From Oxalobacter formigenes (GTDB taxonomy: Bacteria > Pseudomonadota > Gammaproteobacteria > Burkholderiales > Burkholderiaceae_D), in NCBI GenBank assembly GCA_019424645.1, contig JAHYZB010000092.1, positions 1-24,898 of the forward strand: DNA of 24,898 nt, in the 5' to 3' direction. Made by a program: the position numbers and the translations under genes. The notes beneath the pieces were generated by a model, which ran no database searches, was not told where the DNA came from, and saw only the letters and a list, made by a program, of their open reading frames with translations. Of this stretch, positions 1 to 7,832 are shown piece after piece. Each line of letters starts with the position of its first letter. Positions within the stretch are counted from its first letter, which is position 1.

Positions 1-59
1 GTAATAGTTCTGGCGTTTGATGTCTAGCATTTCCGGCAACTTTCAGCACTGGTTTGAAC

Positions 60-78
60 ACGTTCCCGACGGGAACGT
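60..78. repeat. 19-bp perfect palindrome, possible operator
   Basis: ACGTTCCCG, one central A, then CGGGAACGT: a 9-bp perfect inverted repeat around a single base. There is no T-run on either side, so it does not look like an intrinsic terminator. A binding site for a dimeric regulator is possible but no partner can be named. Confidence 0.35.
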
Positions 79-497
79 TAACACCTTGAATCATGCATTA
101 TCAAGCAATAAAACGCCAATTCATTCAAAAAACGACTTCCTGGCAACAGTAGATGATTCTCTACGCCTGTGCCTAGTCTGAAACAAACCACAGAAAACCC
201 CATCTTCCTCAAAAGCATTGTTTCAATAAGCACATGCATACACGTTACGTTTGGAGGATTTCTGAACAAACGCAACAGGTCAAAGTAGCATCTCTCGGCT
301 CACAGGAAATATCTGTTGCTCTTGCATCGACAGGAAATGTTTCTTCAAATCAATTTTATTCACTCCCCGGCAATTAGGAAAAAAACAATTTTTGCGTTTA
401 GTAAAAGAAATAGAAAACAGATAAAAAACTTTTCTGAAAAAACACACTCAACAAATAGGATTGTTTACTGAAAAAATGAATTTATTATGCACTACCA

Positions 498-503
498 TAT
501 AAT
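498..503 (+). promoter_or_regulatory. Candidate -10 box for the ESPR autotransporter
   Basis: A perfect TATAAT lies about 80 bases before the start codon at 584, inside a very AT-rich stretch. No good -35 hexamer is found at 16-18 bp spacing, and no Shine-Dalgarno is visible before the start codon. The assignment is tentative because AT-rich sequence produces such hexamers by chance. Confidence 0.3.
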
Positions 504-583
504 ATTTATAAATGTTACATTACTTAAATTTATATAAATTATTTATCAATTACTCCGCCAACCCTTTACAAAAATAAAATATT

Positions 584-3500
584 ATGAATCAAATTTACAG
601 AATTATTTGGAAACACTTTACCGGTGAACCTGTTGTAGTCTCTGAACTGGCGAAAAATCGAACCAAAAGCTCTGCTTCCCAGGGCAGCACTTTTTTCAAA
701 ACCGGAATGTTAATTTTTTTAGCAACTTCTTGCACTGGTGCGCTTGCACAGCAACAGATATACGATAACTCCAGTGCGGGTATGCTACAACCTGCCTCAA
801 GTCTGGGCAGTGGTCTGCCTATAGTATGGACAGGGCTAACGTCAACAGATCAGGGGCTGGTCTATAGAAGCAGTGGCAATACGGTTACCAGCGGCGCCGA
901 TCTGCTGATTGATTACAGTACGGTGCCCATACCTATGTTTGTCATAGGTGGTTTTTCTGAGAACGGTTCCGAGGTTAAAGACAATACGGTTACGCTCAAA
1001 AACGGTACTGTTAATGGCTCTGTTTATAGCGGATTGTCGCATCTAACACAGTTCACGGCTAACGTCGATAAATCACTAGATGTGGCCGCTTGGGATAATT
1101 CAGTAAATACAGTTATCTCTTTGAGTAATCTGGATGCAAATTCCTCTCAAAATCAGGTGAACATGAATGACGGAGTGAACGTCAGCGAGGATGTGTATGG
1201 AGGTCGTGCCACGATATGGGTACAGTCTGGTAACGCCACAGCAGGTAATGCTGTCAATATTAACTCCGGCACAACCGACGGCAATGCCTCATCCGAGGCT
1301 CTCACCAGCCCCTTTATCAATGAGTTAACGGCCAATGCCAGCAATAATAAAGTAGTTTCAGGCCAGAACACTACTGTCGGCAGGACTATTTACGGCGGCT
1401 ATGCACAGGTGATGCTTCAAGCCGGGGAAGCCACCGCTGCAGATGGCAACTCTACCAATACATACGCACAAGTCCTGGCCCGGACTTCCGCTTCTCCCAT
1501 CCTTTTTCATTCAACGCTCACCGCCATCTCCAATCAAGTGAACATTGGAGACAGTTCTATGGTGGGAGATAGCATTTACGGTGGCTATACCCAAATAAGC
1601 GCCCAAGCTGCACAAGCTATTTCTGCAGATGCTACCGCCGTCACCACCGCCAACGGTACCAACAACACTGCTGACGCTAGCGCAGACGCCACCGCAACGA
1701 TCAGGGCGTCAACACTCACGGCCAGCTCCAATCAAGTGAACATTGGAGACGGTTCTACGGTGGGAGATAGCATTTACGGTGGCCATGCCCAGATAACAGC
1801 CAAGGCCGCCCAGGCTAATGCTGGAAATGCTACCGCAATCCCCACTGAAAACGCCTCATCCTCTGCCGGCGTTACATCCGCCTCCTACGCCATAGCCAAC
1901 GATTCAACACTCACGGCCAGCTCTAATCAAGTGACTGCAGGCGATAATCTGACTGTCACCGGCCCTGTTTACGGCGGCCATGCTCAAGTCATTGCTCAGG
2001 CGGGAGAAGCCACTTCCGGAAATGCCAACACCGCATCCTCTGCCGTCAATACGTTTACTGTCTCAGACACCAGTGTCTCCACCCATGTATCCGCCACAAG
2101 TTTACAGATAACTGCCAGTGACAATAAAGTAGTCACCGGTCAACATACTATTATGGGCAATGCGGTTTATGGCGGCTATGCCCAGGTGAAGGCTCAGGCA
2201 GGACAAGCCACTTCCGGAGATGCCTTTGCTAATGACAACACCTTTGCCATGGGCCCAAACGCCACGACCTCTACCTCCGCCAGCACCTATATCAACGTTG
2301 CAACAGTCACTGCCAGCTCTAATCAGGTAACGGTGGGCGAGAAGTCTACCGTCGGCACCATTTATGGCGGCTATGCCCAGGCGAGCGCTCAGGCGGGACG
2401 AGCTTCTTCCGGAAATGCTTCCGCCACAATGTCTGACGCACAGGCCAATGCCTCCGTCGATACCTACAACTCAACAATCACTGCCAGCTCTAACCGGGTG
2501 ACAGTGGGCGAACAGACTACCGTCCACGGCGATATTTACGGTGGCTTTGCGGGATTGAGCGCTGCCGCCGGAACCGCAACAGCAGGCATGGAGAATAGTC
2601 TTACTGGAGCGGCTACTGCCACTGTCAGTGCCCAAAATACCACGGTTGTTACCAATGACAATTCCGTAACAATGAACGGTATCTTGTCCGGGGCAAGCCT
2701 CTATGGTGGTTATGCCAGCTTTGGCATCATCCAGGGCACAGTGACAGGCAATTCATCAAGTGATAACTCCGTTGATTTGAGCGGCACCAATGTACAAGCG
2801 ATCAATAACACGGTGACTATTGGGAGTAATGCGCAAATCAACAGTCCATCCGCTTCCCTGTACGGGGGTTACCTTTCCTACAACGCAGGCTATGCCCCTG
2901 AGAGCTATGATGTATTTACAGGAAACACCCTGAACTACCTCTCGAGTGCGTCGTCTGTCGTCAATAATGTCGGAAACTTTGAGCGCTGCAACTTTGCATT
3001 GACTCCAGTCTATGCCAATACTGGAAATTCCCTCATTAATGCGCAGGACATTGAACTCGGCACCAATACCAATAATTTCAACGGCAGCACACCTCTCTCC
3101 TCGACCGTTTCTGTTGTTGGCATCCATTCCGGTAATGTCTTGCAAGCCAATGACCAGTTCGTCCTGATGAGTGCCGCAAATACCCTGACCGGTAATGGGA
3201 CGGGAACAACGACTACAGGTATTACACAGGTCCAACAAGGGATTTCCCTGTTATACGACGTTAAAACCGATATCAATACCAGCAGCAAAAACGTGACTGC
3301 CACTATTTTAGGCTGTCAGACCGCACAGGGGGGTCCATGCCCGGTTGCCAAGGTCAACCCACCCGTCAAGGCTCTTGCCGAGGGCTATCTCGCCGGGAGT
3401 GAACTGGTAAAAAGAGGGGCAGACCTTATCGCAGATGAAGCCGTAAAAGCCATTAATCTTCAGAACAACAAAAAAGGATATGTCCCTTTTGCCATCCTCT

Positions 3501-4285
3501 CCGGACAACATAACCGCTATAACACCGGCTCACACATCAAATCCGATGACTTCCTCTTGACCGGTGGCCTGAGCTATCAGCAGGATGGCGTGACTGCCGG
3601 GGCATTCGTCGAAGCCGGATGGGGCAGCTATGATACCTACAACAGCTTTTCCAATGCGCTTGACGTTCATGGCGATGGAAACAGCCGTTACTATGGACTG
3701 GGATTGTTGGGGCGATATGATTTCACCAACGGCTTTTATGCCGATGCCTCCTTGCGCTTCGGAAAACACCGGAACAAATTCAGCAGCGATGATATCCGGC
3801 ACGCTGTCACCGGAGAAGAGGCTCGTTACAATTTAAAGAGCAACTATGTGAGTGCTCATCTGGGAGGCGGATACATTGTTCCTCTGGATGAGAACAATCA
3901 GCTGGATCTCTCTGGTAAATATCTGTGGACCCGACTCGGCGGAAAAGATGCCAACATTGCCGGTGATCCGTTCCACTTCGATAGCATCAACTCGCACCGC
4001 GTCCGCTTCAATGGCGAATGGAATCATCTCTATAGCAAAACACTGACCTTGAAAGCGGGATTGGGCTATGAACATGAGTTCGACAGCAAGGCCAAGGCAA
4101 CCACTTATGGTGCGTTTGATATTGATGCCCCGAGTGTAAAAGGCGGTACAGTGCTTCTTTCCCTGGGAGCTACAATTAAACCCATCAGCAACAATCAGAA
4201 CTTGAGTTTTGATTTCAGGGCAAATGGATATGCAGGTAAACGTGAAGGTGGCAATATCACTGCCAAAATGAACTATGCTTTTTAA
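584..4285 (+). CDS. Large ESPR-type autotransporter with periodic YGG-box passenger
   Basis: This is a type V secretion protein of 1233 residues. Residues 1-30 match the extended signal peptide region (starting MNQIYRIIWK, with VSELAK near residue 19). A hydrophobic segment follows and ends in an ALA site, so signal peptidase would cut after about residue 55. The passenger (about 56-920) is rich in Ala, Ser, Thr and Asn. It carries ten YGG boxes at residues 205, 270, 332, 398, 463, 529, 594, 652, 707 and 760, most followed by an Ala/Gln-rich strand. This suggests stacked beta-helix rungs with variable Ala/Thr loops between them. A helical linker (about 925-955) leads into a C-terminal beta-barrel of about 270 residues ending in NYAF, with the usual terminal Phe. 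The barrel would insert in the outer membrane and display the passenger. An adhesin role is inferred. It has no operon partner, and a decayed integrase lies just downstream, which suggests horizontal origin. Confidence 0.9.
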   Translation: MNQIYRIIWKHFTGEPVVVSELAKNRTKSSASQGSTFFKTGMLIFLATSCTGALAQQQIYDNSSAGMLQPASSLGSGLPIVWTGLTSTDQGLVYRSSGNTVTSGADLLIDYSTVPIPMFVIGGFSENGSEVKDNTVTLKNGTVNGSVYSGLSHLTQFTANVDKSLDVAAWDNSVNTVISLSNLDANSSQNQVNMNDGVNVSEDVYGGRATIWVQSGNATAGNAVNINSGTTDGNASSEALTSPFINELTANASNNKVVSGQNTTVGRTIYGGYAQVMLQAGEATAADGNSTNTYAQVLARTSASPILFHSTLTAISNQVNIGDSSMVGDSIYGGYTQISAQAAQAISADATAVTTANGTNNTADASADATATIRASTLTASSNQVNIGDGSTVGDSIYGGHAQITAKAAQANAGNATAIPTENASSSAGVTSASYAIANDSTLTASSNQVTAGDNLTVTGPVYGGHAQVIAQAGEATSGNANTASSAVNTFTVSDTSVSTHVSATSLQITASDNKVVTGQHTIMGNAVYGGYAQVKAQAGQATSGDAFANDNTFAMGPNATTSTSASTYINVATVTASSNQVTVGEKSTVGTIYGGYAQASAQAGRASSGNASATMSDAQANASVDTYNSTITASSNRVTVGEQTTVHGDIYGGFAGLSAAAGTATAGMENSLTGAATATVSAQNTTVVTNDNSVTMNGILSGASLYGGYASFGIIQGTVTGNSSSDNSVDLSGTNVQAINNTVTIGSNAQINSPSASLYGGYLSYNAGYAPESYDVFTGNTLNYLSSASSVVNNVGNFERCNFALTPVYANTGNSLINAQDIELGTNTNNFNGSTPLSSTVSVVGIHSGNVLQANDQFVLMSAANTLTGNGTGTTTTGITQVQQGISLLYDVKTDINTSSKNVTATILGCQTAQGGPCPVAKVNPPVKALAEGYLAGSELVKRGADLIADEAVKAINLQNNKKGYVPFAILSGQHNRYNTGSHIKSDDFLLTGGLSYQQDGVTAGAFVEAGWGSYDTYNSFSNALDVHGDGNSRYYGLGLLGRYDFTNGFYADASLRFGKHRNKFSSDDIRHAVTGEEARYNLKSNYVSAHLGGGYIVPLDENNQLDLSGKYLWTRLGGKDANIAGDPFHFDSINSHRVRFNGEWNHLYSKTLTLKAGLGYEHEFDSKAKATTYGAFDIDAPSVKGGTVLLSLGATIKPISNNQNLSFDFRANGYAGKREGGNITAKMNYAF
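1529..1783 (+). repeat. Near-identical 57-bp direct repeat inside the autotransporter passenger
   Basis: Positions 1529-1585 and 1727-1783 are 57-bp copies differing at two bases, exactly 198 bp (66 codons) apart, so they keep the reading frame. They encode the NQVNIGD...SIYGG part of two successive passenger units. Such identity within an otherwise diverged repeat series points to recent duplication, and it provides a substrate for in-frame gain or loss of one unit. Confidence 0.8.
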
Positions 4286-4335
4286 ACGATAAGCCTTCAT
4301 TTTTTATCGGGTCGCAGTACTTGCCAGGCTGAGCA

Positions 4336-4359
4336 TTCCGAATACCGCGCCATTCGGAA
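4336..4359 (+). terminator. Weak hairpin downstream of the autotransporter
   Basis: TTCCGAAT and ATTCGGAA form an 8-bp stem around an 8-base loop, about 50 bases after the autotransporter stop codon. No T-run follows, so it is at best a weak or Rho-assisted stop. Confidence 0.25.
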
Positions 4360-4375
4360 GATTTCACGTCATTAG

Positions 4376-4863
4376 ATCAGGAAACTGCTGGCCTTGATTT
4401 GCAGGACATTACAGCGTCCGGAGGATATCATTCTCTGGAGCAGGAGGCATATTGTTCATTATCGTGAACCGGATGGGCGTATTGTAAAAGTCATCCGGAA
4501 CGATCAAGACAAGACCGACGCTGTTGTCGATATTGCCATCACCCCTGAAATTGAATCCCTCCTGAAAGAACTGCTGCCAGGAGGATTTGATACTGTTTCA
4601 AACACGACGTTCACTCATCGTGATGACGGCAAACACTAGACATACAGCGGCTTGTCGTCCATGCTTCGCCGGTATATCAAAAGGGCAAAAGTTGAGCCGT
4701 TCGGATTCTTCGATTTGAAGGAAAAGGCTCTGTTGATATATGGTTTTCAGGCGTTCCAATGAAGTAAATTCAGGCCCTGTGCGGTCATGAGTCAATCAAG
4801 ACGACCAAGGTTTATGCTAAATGCCGCTGGCGCGGAACCGTCCAGCCGAAAAAGTTGACATAA
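4376..4863 (+). pseudogene. Decayed C-terminal part of a phage-type tyrosine recombinase (integrase)
   Basis: The sequence reads as the catalytic half of a site-specific tyrosine integrase in broken frames. The first part (4376-4636) carries the box I Arg in LQRPEDI, then KTDAVVDIAITPEIESLL. A TAG at 4637-4639 interrupts it. The same frame continues with TYSGLSSMLRRYIKRAKVEP and FGFFDLK, where intact relatives have the HxxR-type motif. It then loses frame around 4715-4775 and resumes in another frame with CGHESIKTTKVYAKCRWRGT up to the TAA at 4861-4863. The Tyr in that last segment is in the position of the nucleophile. The N-terminal DNA-binding domain is missing. At least one nonsense change and frame-disrupting indels make it non-functional. 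It lies about 130 bases from the 3' end of a tRNA-Asn gene, a typical integration site for such enzymes. The family call rests on motif recall; the boundaries are approximate. Confidence 0.8.
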
Positions 4864-4869
4864 AATGAG

Positions 4870-4912
4870 AAAGCCATTTTTCACTGATTAAAAACAGGCA
4901 ATGGCTTTTTTT
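4870..4912 (+). terminator. Intrinsic terminator after the integrase remnant
   Basis: AAAGCCATT (4870-4878) pairs perfectly with AATGGCTTT (4900-4908), and the run of T continues to 4912 on the plus strand. It begins six bases after the integrase remnant's stop codon, so it probably served that gene. Confidence 0.6.
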
Positions 4913-4953
4913 GTTAGACAGTGTCTGACAAACTGTCTGAATCTGAAAAAGAA

Positions 4954-4981
4954 AAGGGCTTACGTTTTCACGTAAGCCCTT
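4954..4981 (-). terminator. Strong intrinsic terminator of tRNA-Asn
   Basis: A perfect 12-bp stem (4954-4965 with 4970-4981) closes on a 4-base loop. On the minus strand it is followed by a T-rich tract (TTTCTTTTTC). It begins nine bases beyond the tRNA CCA end, in the right orientation to end the tRNA-Asn transcript. Confidence 0.8.
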
Positions 4982-4989
4982 GATAATTC

Positions 4990-5065
4990 TGGCTCCTCGA
5001 CCTGGGCTCGAACCAGGGACCTGCGGATTAACAGTCCGTCGCTCTACCGACTGAGCTATCGAGGA
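4990..5065 (-). tRNA. tRNA-Asn (anticodon GTT)
   Basis: The minus strand folds as a complete 76-nt tRNA. It has a 7-bp acceptor stem (TCCTCGA with TCGAGGA), a D arm containing AGCTCAGTCGGTAGAGC, the anticodon loop CTGTTAA with anticodon GTT, a T arm with GGTTCGAGCCC, discriminator G, and an encoded CCA. The gene stands alone, with its own consensus promoter upstream and a terminator directly downstream. The integrase remnant lies just past its 3' end, which is where tRNA-targeting elements insert. Confidence 0.97.
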
Positions 5066-5077
5066 ATTAAGAAAAAG

Positions 5078-5106
5078 ATTATAAGCAATCGAGACCGTCT
5101 TGTCAA
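5078..5106 (-). promoter_or_regulatory. Consensus sigma-70 promoter of tRNA-Asn
   Basis: Read on the minus strand, TTGACA (5101-5106) and TATAAT (5078-5083) are both perfect consensus hexamers with exactly 17 bp between them. The -10 box ends 12 bases before the first tRNA base, leaving room for a short 5' leader. This is the strongest promoter in the window. Confidence 0.9.
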
Positions 5107-5201
5107 ACTTTTTTCAGATTTTTCTCTCTGAAAAGGGTGCCCCCACTGCTGCAAATCAATCTCGTAATTATAGGAACTTTCAGAGTGAAAAGGAAGGCTT
5201 T

Positions 5202-5576
5202 TTACTCTTTGGCAACCGGTTTTTCAGTGGCGACTGTCGTTTTTTGATCGTCCGCCTTTTCTTCCGTTGTCTCTGCCGGTTTTTCGTCTTTTGGCACTTC
5301 GTTTTTGTCGTTCAAAAGCTGGATGAAGACTTCGCCTTTTTTAATCATGGACAGCTCGGAACGGGCACGCTCTTCAATGGCTTCGGTACCCTCTTTCAGG
5401 CTTTGCACTTCGGACGCCAGTTTGGCGTTTTTGTCTTTCTGTTCCTCGTTCTTTTCCTGAACGGTGACAAGCTGCCGGTGCAAGTCGAAAACGCGCAACC
5501 ACCCTCCCTTTCCCAGCCAGAGCGGGTACTGGATGACGAGCAGCAAAATTGCCAGCGTAATGGTTATCGGGCGCAT
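5202..5576 (-). CDS. ftsB: Cell division protein FtsB
   Basis: FtsB is a small bitopic inner-membrane protein of the divisome that pairs with FtsL and FtsQ and helps activate septal peptidoglycan synthesis. The 124-residue product has one membrane segment right at the N-terminus (about residues 4-20). A WLGKGGWLRVFDL segment follows, then a heptad-like coiled coil (about 32-75) containing EKNEEQKDKNAKLASEV. The E-RARSELSMIKKGEVFIQ region is typical of the septum formation initiator family. It is longer than the E. coli protein (about 103 residues) because of a Lys/Glu/Thr-rich tail from about residue 92. It sits 91 bp downstream of eno on the same strand, a neighbour pair common in proteobacteria. 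The start has no strong Shine-Dalgarno. Confidence 0.92.
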   Translation of the reverse strand: MRPITITLAILLLVIQYPLWLGKGGWLRVFDLHRQLVTVQEKNEEQKDKNAKLASEVQSLKEGTEAIEERARSELSMIKKGEVFIQLLNDKNEVPKDEKPAETTEEKADDQKTTVATEKPVAKE

Positions 5577-5616
5577 GGATCGTGCCTAATCCGAAAAAGG
5601 ACTGGTTTCAGTCAAA

Positions 5617-5652
5617 AATGTGGCCGGTGAATCTCTTTCGATTATACCGGCC
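5617..5652 (-). terminator. Hairpin between eno and ftsB, terminator or attenuator
   Basis: On the minus strand GGCCGGT pairs with ACCGGCC (7 bp; 5646-5652 with 5622-5628). A further AATC/GATT pairing is possible inside the loop. Two bases after the stem comes a run of five T. It lies 16 bases after the enolase stop codon and would end or reduce transcription into ftsB. The loop strand also spells TATAAT (5641-5646), but there is no matching -35 box. Confidence 0.5.
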
Positions 5653-5667
5653 TTGATAGGTCTCTTT

Positions 5668-6951
5668 TTATTTCAGATTATAAAAAGCGCTTCTGCCAGG
5701 ATAGCTCGCCACTTCGCCGAGATCTTCCTCAATTCTCAGTAACTGGTTGTATTTGGCGATACGGTCTGAACGGGATAAGGAACCGGTCTTGATCTGCAAG
5801 GCATTGGTACCGACGGCAATGTCGGCAATGGTCGAATCTTCGGTTTCGCCGGAACGGTGGGAAACGACGGCGGTATAACCGGCGCGTTTGGCCATTTCGA
5901 TGGCAGCGAAGGTTTCGGTCAGGGTACCGATCTGGTTGATCTTGATCAGGATGGAATTGGCAATGCCCTTCTGGATGCCTTCCCGCAAAATCCGTGTATT
6001 GGTGACGAACAGGTCGTCGCCGACCAGCTGGACGCGCTTGCCCAGTTTTTCGGTCAGGTAAGCCCAGCCTGCCCAGTCGTCTTCAGACATGGCGTCCTCA
6101 ATCGAAATGATCGGGTATTTGTCACACCATGTTTCCAGCAGATGGGTGAACTCTTCGGCAGTCAGGACAAGGCCTTCTCCCGTAAGCTGGTATTTTCCAT
6201 CCTTGTAAAATTCACTGGCAGCGCAGTCCAGACCAATGCATACGTCTTCTCCGGGTACATAACCGGCTTTTTCAATTGCTGTGATGATGAGCTGGATGGC
6301 TTCTTCATGGTTGGCGACGGATGGTGCGAAACCGCCTTCATCACCGACGGAAGTCGTCAGGCCTTTTTCCTGAAGAATTTTTTTCAGGGTATGGAAAATT
6401 TCGGCACCGCACTGGACGGCAGCGGAAAAACTGCGGACGCCAAGCGGGATGATCATGAATTCCTGAATGTTCAGGTTATTGTCGGCATGTGCGCCGCCAT
6501 TGATGATGTTCATCATTGGAACGGGCAGTTGCATGATACCGGAACCGCCGAAATAACGGTAAAGCGGCAGGCCTGCCTCTTCAGCGGCTGCCTTGGCGAC
6601 GGCCATGGAAACGGCCAGTGTGGCGTTGGCACCCAGGCGGGCCTTGTTTTCGGTTCCGTCCAGATCGATCAGGGTACGGTCCAGGAAAGCCTGTTCACTG
6701 GCATCCAGTCCGATAATCGCTTCAGCGATTTCGGTGTTGATGTGTTCGATGGCTTTCAAAACGCCTTTGCCAAGGTAACGGTCTGGATCGCCGTCACGCA
6801 ATTCGATCGCTTCACGCGATCCTGTGGATGCTCCGGAAGGGACTGCGGCACGACCCATGACTCCTGATTCCAGAAGTACGTCACATTCGACGGTTGGATT
6901 TCCGCGGGAATCGAGAATTTCACGTCCGATGAGGTCAACGATAGCGCTCAT
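5668..6951 (-). CDS. eno: Enolase (phosphopyruvate hydratase)
   Basis: Enolase converts 2-phosphoglycerate to phosphoenolpyruvate in glycolysis and runs backwards in gluconeogenesis. It needs Mg2+ and is cytoplasmic. The 427-residue length is normal. Landmarks are GREILDSRGNPTVECDV at the N-terminus, GASTGSREAIELRDGD, NGGAHADNNLNIQEFMI with the substrate His, SVGDEGGFAP, the metal-binding Asp/Glu residues in SIEDAMSEDDW and VGDDLFVTN, and the catalytic Lys region LIKINQIGTLTE followed by SHRSGETED. A GGGAG lies just ahead of the start codon. It starts 26 bp after kdsA, which indicates cotranscription. Its product phosphoenolpyruvate is a substrate of KdsA. Confidence 0.98.
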   Translation of the reverse strand: MSAIVDLIGREILDSRGNPTVECDVLLESGVMGRAAVPSGASTGSREAIELRDGDPDRYLGKGVLKAIEHINTEIAEAIIGLDASEQAFLDRTLIDLDGTENKARLGANATLAVSMAVAKAAAEEAGLPLYRYFGGSGIMQLPVPMMNIINGGAHADNNLNIQEFMIIPLGVRSFSAAVQCGAEIFHTLKKILQEKGLTTSVGDEGGFAPSVANHEEAIQLIITAIEKAGYVPGEDVCIGLDCAASEFYKDGKYQLTGEGLVLTAEEFTHLLETWCDKYPIISIEDAMSEDDWAGWAYLTEKLGKRVQLVGDDLFVTNTRILREGIQKGIANSILIKINQIGTLTETFAAIEMAKRAGYTAVVSHRSGETEDSTIADIAVGTNALQIKTGSLSRSDRIAKYNQLLRIEEDLGEVASYPGRSAFYNLK

Positions 6952-6977
6952 AGATATCTCCCAGCAATTAACTTTTA

Positions 6978-7832
6978 TTATTCAAGATTGAAACCCGACA
7001 TATTACCCTGCCTGACGACTTTGTCCAGTGTCACGAGTTGAGCTAACAGCTCTTTCATGCGATGTAATGGCACAGCATTCGGTCCGTCTGACATGGCGCA
7101 AGCCGGATTCGGGTGTGTTTCCATAAAGAGGCCGGCAACACCGACGGCAATGGCAGCCCGTGCCAGAACGGGAACGAATTCACGCTGGCCACCTGAAACG
7201 TCGCCCAGTCCACCGGGCAACTGCACTGAATGGGTAGCGTCGAAGACGACGGGACAACCGGTCTTTCGCATGATCGCAAGGGAACGCATATCGGAAACGA
7301 GATTGTTGTATCCGAAAGAAGCGCCGCGTTCACAGACAGTGAAATTGTCTTCGGGAACGCCTGCTTCTTTCGCGGCTTCCCGCGCTTTTTTGACGACGTT
7401 CATCATGTCGTCCGGTGCCATGAATTGCCCTTTTTTGATATTGACGGGCTTTCCTGAGCGCGCGCAGGCCTGTATGAAGTCAGTCTGCCGGCATAAAAAT
7501 GCCGGAGTCTGGAGCATGTCAACGACCTTCGAGACCGGTCCGACTTCCGCTTCATTATGGACGTCGGTCAGAACAGGAACGTTGAACTGTTTTCTGACAT
7601 CAGCCAGAATCTCGAGTCCTGTTTCCATGCCGAGGCCACGGAAAGAAGAAGACGAGGAACGGTTGGCCTTGTCGTAAGATGATTTATAGATGAACGGGAT
7701 GCCCAGTTCAGAAGTCATTTCTTTCAGCTCACCTGCCGTGTCGATTGCCATCTGGTGCGACTCGATCACGCAGGGGCCTGCGATCAAAAAGAATGGACGG
7801 TCAAGCCCGATTTCAAAGCCGCAACATTTCAT
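6978..7832 (-). CDS. kdsA: KDO-8-phosphate synthase
   Basis: 3-deoxy-D-manno-octulosonate-8-phosphate synthase condenses phosphoenolpyruvate with arabinose-5-phosphate, the first committed step to KDO of the lipopolysaccharide inner core. The 284-residue protein shows AGPCVIES (Cys21), KSSYDKANRSS, TDVHNEAEVGPV, KKGQFMAPDD, ERGASFGYNNL, FDATHSVQLPGG and METHPNP. The Cys in AGPC, with later His, Glu and Asp residues, matches the metal-dependent class typified by Aquifex. E. coli KdsA has Asn at that place. The start codon overlaps the pyrG stop by 4 bases (ATGA), so translation is probably coupled. eno follows after 26 bp. Confidence 0.97.
   Translation of the reverse strand: MKCCGFEIGLDRPFFLIAGPCVIESHQMAIDTAGELKEMTSELGIPFIYKSSYDKANRSSSSSFRGLGMETGLEILADVRKQFNVPVLTDVHNEAEVGPVSKVVDMLQTPAFLCRQTDFIQACARSGKPVNIKKGQFMAPDDMMNVVKKAREAAKEAGVPEDNFTVCERGASFGYNNLVSDMRSLAIMRKTGCPVVFDATHSVQLPGGLGDVSGGQREFVPVLARAAIAVGVAGLFMETHPNPACAMSDGPNAVPLHRMKELLAQLVTLDKVVRQGNMSGFNLE

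Larger units (their letters stand above)
1..583. other. AT-rich region without a convincing gene, upstream of the large autotransporter
   Basis: No reading frame here looks like a real gene. A 53-codon frame (20-181, plus) and a TTG-started 65-codon frame (78-275, minus) have no ribosome binding site and no family resemblance that I recognise. A 19-bp palindrome sits at 60-78. From about 340 to 583 the sequence becomes strongly AT-rich and contains a perfect TATAAT at 498-503, so this half is probably the promoter and leader of the autotransporter that starts at 584. The gene upstream of the window is not visible. Confidence 0.6.

Noticed and set aside
20..181. 53-codon plus-strand frame starting with ATG
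   Set aside because: No ribosome binding site, no family resemblance I can name, and codon third positions look random. It also contains the 60-78 palindrome.
78..275. 65-codon minus-strand frame
   Set aside because: It starts with TTG, has no Shine-Dalgarno, and the translation shows no recognisable pattern.
584..4285. Passenger repeats read as a CRISPR-like or other DNA repeat array
   Set aside because: The repeats are diverged, stay in one reading frame and encode a regular protein motif, so they are protein repeats.
5111..5134. TTTTCAGA/TCTGAAAA hairpin upstream of the tRNA-Asn promoter as an ftsB terminator
   Set aside because: It is a clear 8-bp stem, but on the minus strand it is followed by a run of A rather than T.
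5857..6867. 336-codon plus-strand frame
   Set aside because: It is the antisense shadow of enolase; the enolase frame is complete and conserved.
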